64,000 nt of DNA from Gilliamella sp. ESL0405 (lineage in GTDB: Bacteria > Pseudomonadota > Gammaproteobacteria > Enterobacterales > Orbaceae). Below, in pieces: positions 30,942 through 39,900 of this stretch (position 1 is its first letter; every line of letters begins with the position of its first letter). The notes under the pieces were generated by a model, which had not been told where the DNA came from, ran no database searches, and saw only the letters and a list, made by a program, of their open reading frames with translations. Position numbers and translations under genes: made by a program. The stretch lies in the NCBI RefSeq assembly GCF_019469205.1, contig NZ_CP048265.1:1736001-1800000 (forward strand). The letters are read 5' to 3'.

Positions 30942-31498
30942 AAGGTGGTGGAAATTATAAAGAGACTAAGGATAAAATACTTGATAATCAAGCTGCCAAT
31001 CAGAAAGCAAACGAAAGTAGTAAATTTGGTGAGCATGTAGCGAAAGAGCAACAAATTAATGCTGGTAAGGGGACTGGAGGATATTTAAACAAACCCGAAC
31101 AAGGGGGAACATTAAATATTGGTGCAGGAAATAAACCAATTGAAGGCGCTTATAATATATCTCATCCTGATTATCCTATGGGAAAAAATGTTTATCCTGG
31201 CAATGTTAATGATTTGACAAATATTGCAACAGGTTCTCAAAAAGTCATTATTATGGAAAATCCATATAAATATAAGCCTTTTAATGATGAGGTATTAAGA
31301 GTTTTAGATAAAAATGGAACAATTATTGTCAAAGGTTGTTGGAATAATCCGTCTATGAATAATATAGAAAAAATTGCAAAGAGCAAAGGTTTTACTTTAG
31401 TTGAAAAAAATATTATTCCGAGTAAAGGTTATTTACAATCAAACGGTAAACCAATACAGAATCCTACTATTACTGAATATAAATTTATTAGAAATTAA
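30902..31498 (+). CDS. Orphan CdiA-CT toxin (cassette 2), methyltransferase-like
   Basis: A promoterless orphan toxin end. CdiA homology starts at about 30942 with QGGGNYKETKDKILDNQ and reaches INAGKGTGG; the first 13 codons are antisense to the SymE remnant and are not real protein. The toxin (about 140 residues) reads LNIGAGNKPIEGAYNISHPD, VYPGNVNDL, KVIIMENPY, then LRVLDKNGTIIVKGCWNNP. The glycine-rich first motif, the acidic residue after strand two and the order of strands resemble a class I SAM-dependent methyltransferase, but I infer this from pattern alone. It lacks VENN and any entry domain, so it would work only after recombination onto a longer cdiA. Its immunity gene follows after 12 bp. 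Confidence 0.7.
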   Translation: MVLCLVTRNWRYKQGGGNYKETKDKILDNQAANQKANESSKFGEHVAKEQQINAGKGTGGYLNKPEQGGTLNIGAGNKPIEGAYNISHPDYPMGKNVYPGNVNDLTNIATGSQKVIIMENPYKYKPFNDEVLRVLDKNGTIIVKGCWNNPSMNNIEKIAKSKGFTLVEKNIIPSKGYLQSNGKPIQNPTITEYKFIRN

Positions 31499-31510
31499 TG
31501 AAGGTTTATT

Positions 31511-32203
31511 ATGAAATATAAATTAGATATAACTGATAGTTATCAAAAGTTCATATGCTTAGATAATGATATAGGAATAGAAAACTATTTATCATTTGAC
31601 TTAGAAAATAACACTGATGATTTTGAAATCATATTAGAGAATATAGCGGTTAATATGAGCGAGGACTTTTGGTATTTACCTATCATAAAGCAAAACCCTC
31701 AAACTATCCTGAATAATGCTTTAAATGAAATTGATTTAAATGATCTAAGTAGTATATTAGTTGTCTTGATTAGAAAAGCGAAATTAATTATAAAAAAGCA
31801 AAAAAACTTATATTTGAAAATAAATGATGGAGAAAATGAATATTTTCATTCTGTAGATTCTAATTTTAATATAGGCGATAAATACATTTGGTTGGCAGGA
31901 AAAAGTGCTGATTATTTCAATAAAGAAGTTAAGCTAAAAATTATTTTTTCAGGTAGATTAAATTTTATTTTTGAAGAATCAGATATTTTAATTCAAACAA
32001 TAGATTTTAAAGATTATATTACAGATCATGAAGTTGATATTATTAATAGATACCAAGCATTAATTGTAAAATTAAAAAATAGAAATATTACTCAACTAGA
32101 TCTAAATAATATTTCATCTAATTTTTTAGAATATGATTTTTCCAAAAATTATTTTAGTAGTAGTGAAAAAGGTAATATTGCATATAAAAATTATATTGCA
32201 TAA
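31511..32203 (+). CDS. Putative immunity protein of cassette 2
   Basis: A 230-residue, lysine- and asparagine-rich cytosolic protein that starts 12 bp after the methyltransferase-like toxin, with GAAGG as ribosome site. It has no membrane span or signal. I recognise no family; immunity is assigned by position. It is much longer than most CdiI proteins, which may reflect a two-domain fold (residues 1-110 and 115-230). Codon use is more A/T-rich than in the cdiA repeats. Confidence 0.65.
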   Translation: MKYKLDITDSYQKFICLDNDIGIENYLSFDLENNTDDFEIILENIAVNMSEDFWYLPIIKQNPQTILNNALNEIDLNDLSSILVVLIRKAKLIIKKQKNLYLKINDGENEYFHSVDSNFNIGDKYIWLAGKSADYFNKEVKLKIIFSGRLNFIFEESDILIQTIDFKDYITDHEVDIINRYQALIVKLKNRNITQLDLNNISSNFLEYDFSKNYFSSSEKGNIAYKNYIA

Positions 32204-32343
32204 CTTTAATGCATTGAACTTTAAAATATTAAGAGAAAAATATTTTAATATTTTCAGAATAATATATTCATTAAAGCTTATAAAATATAGGGTATTTCCA
32301 CATAATAAAATATAAATGAAAATATCTTATTGATTGCTTGGAA

Positions 32344-32445
32344 TTAAACTAGTAAATTAATCTCTATCACCAACTTGCCCTGTTCAATCTTAATGATAAC
32401 AGGGCAACCGACATAAAATCCTAACTGCTAAAGCCCCCTACCCTT
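32344..32445 (-). pseudogene. SymE-like remnant after cassette 2
   Basis: The minus strand reads GRGL-stop-QLGFYVGCPVII, KIEQGKLVIEINLLV-stop. It is the same gene as at 30789-30941 but carries an in-frame TAG. At its upstream end (32444) it changes directly into cdiA DNA of cassette 3. Confidence 0.7.
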
Positions 32446-32718
32446 ATCGATGCCGGACATGATATTGATGCCAAAACGGTCGATATTGCTGCCGGTAAGC
32501 AATTAGGACTTTATGCCGATAATGATATCGCTATCGGGACATCATCGGAGCGATTTGAGTTAGATGAGTTCCATAAGAGTTCAAGCAAAGGCTTTTTAAA
32601 TAAAACGACCACTACCACGCAGACGCAAATCGATAATACCACCGAAAAAGGCAGTCAGCTCTATGGCGATAGTGTCACCATTGCCGCCGGGAATAATTTA
32701 AGTGTCACCGGTAGTCAG

Positions 32719-35700
32719 GTGGTCGGTACCCATGATGTCAATCTGAAGGCGGGCAATAATATTGATATTGATGCCGCCGAGGAGTCTTATTACCGTAAAC
32801 AAGAGACGAAGACGAAAAAATCCGGGCTGATGAGTAGCGGCGGTATCGGGGTGACCATTGGTCATGAGAAAGAAAATCTGAAACAGACCGATAGCGAGCA
32901 AGCCTATTTAGGCAGTACCGTCGGCAGCACTGAGGGTAATGTGAGCATTCAGGCCGGTAAGGATATCACCGTCAAAGGCAGTGATATTATTGCCAAGCAG
33001 GATGTGAACTTAACCGGTGAGAATGTGGCTATCGAGGCACTTGATGCCAAAACCACCTATAACGAGCAGTACACTTATGAGAAATCCGGACTGACCATTG
33101 CGTTAACCGGTACGGCAGCAGATATGTATGAAGCCGCCAAAGCGGTTGAGCGGGCGAAAGAGAAAGGCAATGATAAGTTATTAGCCCTGCAATCGATTAA
33201 ATCTGCGCTGACCGCACTTGAAGCGATTGAAGATTTGCAGCTGCAAAATCAGCAAGGTCAAAAACAGGCATCAATCGGTGTCAGTGTGATGGTGGGCACG
33301 CAGCGCACTGAGCGGGAGGTCAATCAGGAGCAACATAATGTTATCAGTAGCGGGGTCTCTGCCGGGCAGAATATTCATATCACCGCAACCGGTGATGCAA
33401 ATGAGCAAGGCGGGGATATCACCTTAAAAGGCAGTGAGGTGAAAGCCGGCAATGATATTAATCTGACCGCTAACCGGGATGTGAATGTGATTGGTGCGGT
33501 CAATACGCAGCACAGTGACCGGGATGAGAAAAGCTACGGCGGTGGCGTGGGGATTCAGCTTCAGTTTGGTGGTGATGAAAGTGGTCTGCGGTTTAAAGCC
33601 AACGGTAACTTTAGTCGGGAGCGGGAAAACGCTGACGGCAGTGCCTGGACCGAGAGTGTGATTGATGCCAAGAATCAACTCAATATCAAAACCGGTCATG
33701 ATGTGAATGTGGTCGGTGGTCAGTTAAAAGGGGATACGGTGAAGATGAATGTGGGCAATAATCTTAACATTCAGTCACTGCAAGATACCGATAATTATGA
33801 TTATGAAAAAATCAGTGCTTCAGTCAGCGGCACCGCCGGTTATGGTGGGGTGAGTGCGAACGGCTCGTTATCGGCCACTGAAATGGAAAGTAAATGGGCA
33901 AGTGTGACTGACCAGTCGGGTATCTTTGCCGGTAAAGGCGGCTATGATATCACAGTCGGCAATAACACGGACTTAAAAGGGGCAGTGATTGCCTCGAAAG
34001 CGGAAGATACCGGTAAAAACAAACTCGATACCGGCACTATTAGCTTCAGTGATATTAAAAATAAAGCTGACTTTAAAGTGACCCATGTTGCCATTAGTGG
34101 TGGCACCGCCGGTCCCGGTGCGCCAACGGCATTTAAAGACAGTGACAGTGACTCAAGCACCACCAAATCAGCGGTGGAAAAAGGCGAGTTAATCATCCGC
34201 AATCAGGACCAGCAAAAACAGGATATTAACGGCTTAAGCCGGGATACGGACAGTGCCAATAATCCGCTCAAACAGATTTTTGATAAGCAAAAAGAGCTGG
34301 ATAAAATTGAAACCGTTGAGCTGATTAAAGATATTGCCCAACAGGCTAAAAGTGTGGTGAAGAAATATGACCGCATTGAGGCACAAAAAGAGGTGGATAA
34401 AAATAAGGATGCGTTAACCCGGGCGGAAGCAGAAAAGCGATATAAACATTTAAGTGATGAGGAAAAAGCAAAATACGCCTCATTTGAACAATATTATAGC
34501 GCGAATGAAGACTCCATTTATTATGCGCTGGTTGATAAGCAGCTGGAAACCAATAAAAATAAAGATAAAAACCTGGGCACCATGGGCGGTGATGTCAGTA
34601 AAGGGATTGATACCGCTATGGCGATAGTGACCGGGGTGATTACCGGTGATATTACCGGTAGTCTGGCCGGTGCCAGTGCGCCGTGGATTGCCGAGCAAAT
34701 CAAACTGCATACCGGTCATCAAGATGAAAAAGGTAACTGGGTGACCGATGATATCGCCGGTAACTTAATTGCCCATGCGATACTCGGCGCCGTTGTTGCT
34801 GAGCTGCAAGGTGGCCCGTCGATTGCCGGTGGGGTCGGTGCGGTTGCCGGTGAGCTGGCGGCGAAACTGATTCGTGAGCAACTCTACGGTAAAGACGTTA
34901 AAGACTTAACCGAAGCTGAAAAACAAAACATCAGCGCCCTCGCCCAGCTGGCAGCCGGCCTGGCGATTGCCGCCGGTGGCGGTGATACCGGCGCTGCCGG
35001 TGCGGCAATGGCTGCCGGGAAGAATGCGGTTGAGAATAACTTGTTGAGCCCTGCGGATGTTGCTGAAGCAGACAAGAAATATGCAGCCTGTAATGGTGAT
35101 AGAAAATGCCAAATGCAGGTAGTAAAAGAAACAAATGAGCTTGATAAAGAAAAGATCAGAGCATTACAAGAATATAAAAATCAATTGTTAGAAGAGTATG
35201 CTGAGAGATATCGAGAAATTATAGCGGATTGTGAAGGCTATACAACTTGTCAGTTAGAAAGAAGAGATTGGTTGCAGGAAGAGATAGATAATCGATATCG
35301 TGATTTTTATAATATAGTTACTGATGGTGCATCACCAGATGATCTGAGTTTTGGATATTATCCTGATGACACAAAAATTCAATCCTTATGGGAAGGAATG
35401 AAAAATGCGCCTGGCAAGTTGGTTGATAACATTGTTGAAGGTGGCGATAAAGCTATTCGCTACATTGATGACAACTCACTAGGAAAAATTGCAGATGACG
35501 CTTGGGAGTTTGGAAAGAAAATAGCAAGCATTCCAAGAGAATGGTTAAATAAAGAGATCCCAGCAGATTCTTTTGAAACAGCATTGACTAACTTAGCAAG
35601 TATGACTGGGCATGATGTTGGTGAAGCGTCATTCTATACTGTTGCGGGAACGGCAACGGCTGCTTTAGGCGGTAAGATTATACAATGGATTGACGGGAAA

Positions 35701-36321
35701 TGGACCCCAGTTAAGATTGGTAGTTTGGAGACCGGAAAGGGACCTACTGCCAATAAACCATTAGACAAAACAGACTTAGAGCTACAACACGGAAAAGGAA
35801 ATGTTGAACAAGGTGGTGGAAATTATAAAGAGACTAAGGATAAAATACTTGATAATCAGGCTGCCAATCAGAAAGCAAACGAAAGTAGTAAATTTGGTGA
35901 GCATGTAGCGAAAGAGCAAGAAATTAATGTTGGAAAGGGAACGAGTGCTAACATAAATAATGGAACAACTGGTACCGTATGGGATTCAGTGAAGGCAACT
36001 CAACCGAATTACCCTGGTTCAGTTATTCCTAAATCATTTGAGATGACTTTACCTAATGGGCAGAAAGTATGGATTCATGGTAATGCAACAGAACATATTG
36101 CCGAATATGCTCAATTTAAAGCGAAAGACTATACGCCAGAAGCTGTAAGGTTATCGTCACAACAACAATTGAACAGTTTGCAAGGGGCTCTTAATTCAGC
36201 AACAAAAAATGGCGTTGAATATAATAAGTTAATTACAATCGACGGTTGGGAGCTAAAATTAGCACCACCTCGTCAACTAGGTGAGCTTCCTGCAGTAATT
36301 CATGCTCGACCAGTTAAATAA
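32719..36321 (+). CDS. Orphan cdiA 3' fragment and toxin (cassette 3)
   Basis: The frame is open from 32425, with cdiA homology from about 32446; it corresponds to CdiA residues from about 2300 onward. No ATG exists near the start (32719 is a GTG in the middle of SQVVGTHD), and there is no signal peptide or TPS domain, so it is a silent fragment. VENN lies at 35029-35040. The entry module is the same LLSPADV type as in the full cdiA. After INVGKGT the toxin (about 125 residues from 35941) differs: VWDSVKATQPNYPGSVIPKS, GQKVWIHGNATEHIAEYAQF and LKLAPPRQLGELPAVIHARP. I cannot assign its activity. The immunity gene follows after 12 bp. Confidence 0.85.
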   Translation: MVGTHDVNLKAGNNIDIDAAEESYYRKQETKTKKSGLMSSGGIGVTIGHEKENLKQTDSEQAYLGSTVGSTEGNVSIQAGKDITVKGSDIIAKQDVNLTGENVAIEALDAKTTYNEQYTYEKSGLTIALTGTAADMYEAAKAVERAKEKGNDKLLALQSIKSALTALEAIEDLQLQNQQGQKQASIGVSVMVGTQRTEREVNQEQHNVISSGVSAGQNIHITATGDANEQGGDITLKGSEVKAGNDINLTANRDVNVIGAVNTQHSDRDEKSYGGGVGIQLQFGGDESGLRFKANGNFSRERENADGSAWTESVIDAKNQLNIKTGHDVNVVGGQLKGDTVKMNVGNNLNIQSLQDTDNYDYEKISASVSGTAGYGGVSANGSLSATEMESKWASVTDQSGIFAGKGGYDITVGNNTDLKGAVIASKAEDTGKNKLDTGTISFSDIKNKADFKVTHVAISGGTAGPGAPTAFKDSDSDSSTTKSAVEKGELIIRNQDQQKQDINGLSRDTDSANNPLKQIFDKQKELDKIETVELIKDIAQQAKSVVKKYDRIEAQKEVDKNKDALTRAEAEKRYKHLSDEEKAKYASFEQYYSANEDSIYYALVDKQLETNKNKDKNLGTMGGDVSKGIDTAMAIVTGVITGDITGSLAGASAPWIAEQIKLHTGHQDEKGNWVTDDIAGNLIAHAILGAVVAELQGGPSIAGGVGAVAGELAAKLIREQLYGKDVKDLTEAEKQNISALAQLAAGLAIAAGGGDTGAAGAAMAAGKNAVENNLLSPADVAEADKKYAACNGDRKCQMQVVKETNELDKEKIRALQEYKNQLLEEYAERYREIIADCEGYTTCQLERRDWLQEEIDNRYRDFYNIVTDGASPDDLSFGYYPDDTKIQSLWEGMKNAPGKLVDNIVEGGDKAIRYIDDNSLGKIADDAWEFGKKIASIPREWLNKEIPADSFETALTNLASMTGHDVGEASFYTVAGTATAALGGKIIQWIDGKWTPVKIGSLETGKGPTANKPLDKTDLELQHGKGNVEQGGGNYKETKDKILDNQAANQKANESSKFGEHVAKEQEINVGKGTSANINNGTTGTVWDSVKATQPNYPGSVIPKSFEMTLPNGQKVWIHGNATEHIAEYAQFKAKDYTPEAVRLSSQQQLNSLQGALNSATKNGVEYNKLITIDGWELKLAPPRQLGELPAVIHARPVK

Positions 36322-36333
36322 GTAGGAGTATTA

Positions 36334-36723
36334 ATGAGTATTAATTTAAGTGATCCTATCAAGATTATTTTTGATGAGATAGAAATAGATGATTATTTAC
36401 CGTCAATTAAATTCAAAATTGATATTAATATAAATCAGTTCACTCATCTTTTAGCATATAGTGGAGAAATTTGGATTGAATGTAGCGTCTGGGATCGATT
36501 CTCTAAAGGGCTTAATGAGGGAAAAAACACTATATTAAATGATATGGATGATACTTTTATCATAAAGATAATAAAAAGTAATGAGTTCATAGAGTTTGCA
36601 TGGTCAATTAAGAGACGAGATCCTGAAGGAAATGTTATGACTGCAGATTATAGCAGTAAAATTACTGATGATGTTTACTCTGTCATCAAAAATGAATTTA
36701 TTAATTATCCTAAGTGGTGGTAG
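36334..36723 (+). CDS. Putative immunity protein of cassette 3
   Basis: A 129-residue cytosolic protein with AGGAG six bases before the ATG. Features are two predicted strand-rich halves (IKIIFDEIEIDDYLPSIKF; FIEFAWSIKRRDPEGN) and a C-terminal YPKWW. Family not recognised. Position directly after a distinct toxin end is the evidence for immunity. Confidence 0.7.
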   Translation: MSINLSDPIKIIFDEIEIDDYLPSIKFKIDININQFTHLLAYSGEIWIECSVWDRFSKGLNEGKNTILNDMDDTFIIKIIKSNEFIEFAWSIKRRDPEGNVMTADYSSKITDDVYSVIKNEFINYPKWW

Positions 36724-36768
36724 ATAGTAAATCTCCCACCTAACCAACGGGGCTCTTCTTATCTATTT

Positions 36769-36933
36769 TTAGATCTGCATCGCAAGTTCAACAACCAACT
36801 TGCCCTGCTCGATTTTAATGATAACAGGGCATCCTACATAAAAGCCTATCTGCTCCAGCCACCTGCCTTTAATTGTCAGTTGTGGTCTGGGGTTGATTTT
36901 AGCGTAGAAATGCATCTTAATCATAATAACCAT
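36769..36933 (-). CDS. Intact SymE-like small protein, 54 residues
   Basis: This is the only unbroken copy of the SymE-like genes in the locus. It reads MVIMIKMHFYAKINPRPQLT, IKGRWLEQIGFYVGCPVIIK, IEQGKLVVELAMQI. The SymE core (PQLTIKGRWLEQIGF...G-x-P-V-I-I-K-I) is complete; E. coli SymE has 113 residues with a longer N-terminus and a C-terminal helix, both absent here. SymE-type proteins inhibit growth when not silenced by SymR, an antisense RNA over the gene start. A strong hairpin lies just upstream (36946-36977). It is convergent with the immunity gene of cassette 3 and is too short for most gene finders. Confidence 0.65.
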   Translation of the reverse strand: MVIMIKMHFYAKINPRPQLTIKGRWLEQIGFYVGCPVIIKIEQGKLVVELAMQI

Positions 36934-36945
36934 TTCGTATAGTTG

Positions 36946-36977
36946 TAGTAGTAGCAGGTTGTCGCCTGTTACTACTA
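36946..36977 (+). ncRNA. Hairpin upstream of SymE-like gene; candidate SymR-like antisense RNA end
   Basis: 'tagtagtagcagg' (36946-36958) pairs with 'cctgttactacta' (36965-36977) around a six-base loop, with one G-T pair; 'tactttttatttg' follows on the plus strand. SymR is transcribed opposite symE and ends upstream of it, so this could be the terminator of such an RNA. I see no clear promoter, so the RNA itself is an inference. Confidence 0.35.
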
Positions 36978-36990
36978 TGTTACTTTTTAT

Positions 36991-39900
36991 TTGTCCTACC
37001 TAGCCTATAATTTAATCTGCTTCTTGATTAAAAAGTCTTCTAAAAATATCTTAATCACGGTTTTATCTTCTTCCGATAACTTACTAAAAAATATTCAGTT
37101 ATCCGGCAATAATGTCACCAATAGCGGCACGGTATTCGGTGAGCGGGTGGCGATTGATGCGAAAAATGATATTACCAATTACGGGAAGTTAGTCGGTGAT
37201 AAGCTGGTTTATTTATCTGCCGATAATGATATCAATCTTCTGTCCAGTACCCGCACGCAAATCCGTGGCAATAATGTCACCACCAATATCGACCAGGCCA
37301 GTATCATTCAGGTGAATAATGGCAATATTGTTATCGATGCCGGGCATGATATTCACGCTAAAGCCGGCTGGATTATTAATAATGCTGAGACAGGCAATAC
37401 GTCGTTGCACGCCGGTCATGATATTCGCTTTACTGCCGCTGAGATTGAAGAGAAGTTAGATTTAGGTGGCGGCAAACATTATCGTAAAAGCCATGAACAC
37501 AATGTCGTTGGCAGTGAAATCAGTGCCGCCAATAATGTGACGTTAAGTGCCGGACATGATATTGATGCCAAAACGGTCGATATCTCTGCCGGTAAGCAAT
37601 TAGGGCTTTATGCCGATAATGATATCGCTATCGGGACGTCGTCTGAGCGATTTGAGTTAGATGAGTTCCATAAGAGTTCAAGCAAAGGCTTTTTAAATAA
37701 AACGACCACCACTACGCAGACGCAAATCGATAATACCACCGAAAAAGGCAGTCAGCTCTATGGCGATAGTGTCACCATTGCCGCCGGGAATAATTTAAGT
37801 GTCACCGGTAGTCAGGTGGTCGGTACTCACGATGTCAATCTGAAGGCCGGCAATAATATTGATATTGATGCCGCCGAGGAGTCTTATTACCGTAAACAAG
37901 AGACGAAGACGAAAAAATCCGGGCTGATGAGTAGTGGCGGTATCGGGGTGACAATTGGTCATGAGAAAGAAAATCTGAAACAGACCGATAGCGAGCAAGC
38001 CTATTTAGGTAGTACCGTCGGCAGCACTGAGGGTAATGTGAGCATTCAGGCCGGTAAGGATATTACCGTCAAAGGCAGTGATATTATTGCCAAGCAGGAT
38101 GTGAACTTAACCGGTGAGAATGTGGCTATCGAGGCACTTGATGCCAAAACCACCTATAACGAGCAGTACACTTATGAGAAATCCGGACTGACCATTGCGT
38201 TAACCGGTACGGCAGCAGATATGTATGAAGCGGCCAAAGCCGTTGAGCGGGCGAAAGAGAAAGGCAATGATAAGTTATTAGCCCTGCAATCAATTAAATC
38301 TGCGCTGACCGCACTTGAAGCGATTGAAGATTTGCAGCTGCAAAATCAGCAAGGTCAAAAACAGGCGTCAATCGGTGTCAGTGTGATGGTGGGCACGCAG
38401 CGCACTGAGCGGGAGGTCAATCAGGAGCAACATAATGTTATCAGTAGCGGGGTCTCTGCCGGGCAGAATATTCATATCACCGCAACCGGTGATGCAAATG
38501 AGCAAGGCGGGGATATCACCTTAAAAGGCAGTGAGGTGAAAGCCGGCAATGATATTAATCTGACCGCTAACCGGGATGTGAATGTGATTGGTGCGGTCAA
38601 TACGCAGCACAGTGACCGGGATGAGAAAAGCTACGGCGGCGGCGTGGGGATTCAGCTTCAGTTTGGTGGTGATGAAAGTGGTCTGCGGTTTAAAGCCAAC
38701 GGTAACTTTAGTCGGGAGCGGGAAAACGCTGACGGCAGTGCCTGGACCGAGAGTGTGATTGATGCTAAAAATCAACTCAATATCAAAACCGGTCATGATG
38801 TGAATGTGGTCGGTGGTCAGTTAAAAGGTGATACGGTGAAGATGAATGTGGGCAATAATCTTAACATTCAGTCACTGCAAGATACCGATAATTATGATTA
38901 TGAAAAAATCAGTGCTTCGGTCAGCGGCACCGCCGGTTATGGTGGGGTGAGTGCGAACGGCTCGTTATCGGCGACGGAAATGGAAAGTAAATGGGCAAGT
39001 GTGACGGACCAGTCGGGTATCTTTGCCGGTAAAGGCGGCTATGATATCACGGTCGGCAATAACACGGACTTAAAAGGCGCAGTGATTGCCTCGAAAGCGG
39101 AAGATACCAGTAAAAACAAACTTGATACCGGCACTATCAGCTTCAGTGATATTAAAAATAAAGCTGACTTTAAAGTGACCCATGTTGCCATTAGTGGTGG
39201 CACCGCCGGTCCCGGTGCGCCAACGGCATTTAAAGACAGTGACAGTGACTCAAGCACCACCAAATCAGCGGTGGAAAAAGGCGAGTTAATCATCCGCAAT
39301 CAGGACCAGCAAAAACAGGATATTAACGGCTTAAGCCGGGATACGGACAGTGCCAATAATCCGCTCAAACAGATTTTTGATAAGCAAAAAGAGCTGGATA
39401 AAATTGAGACGGTTGAGCTGATTAAAGATATTGCCCAGCAGGCTAAAAGTGTGGTGAAGAAATATGACCGCATTGAGGCACAAAAAGAGGTGGATAAAAA
39501 CAAGGATGCGTTAACCCGGGCGGAAGCGGAAAAGCGATATAAATATTTAAGTGATGAGGAAAAAGCGAAATACGCCTCATTTGAACAATATTATAGCGCG
39601 AATGAAGATTCCATTTATTACGCGCTGGTTGATACTCAGCTAAAAGCCAATAAAGATAAAAATCTGGGCACAATGGGCGGTAATGTCAGTAAAGGGATTG
39701 ATACCGCTATGGCGATTGTGACCGGGGTGATTACCGGCGATATTACCGGTAGTCTGGCGGGTGCCAGTGCGCCGTGGATTGCCGAGCAAATCAAACTGCA
39801 TACCGGTCATGCTGATGAAAAAGGTAACTGGGTGACCGATGATATCGCCGGTAACTTAATTGCCCATGCGATACTCGGCGCCGTTGTCGCTGAGCTGCAA

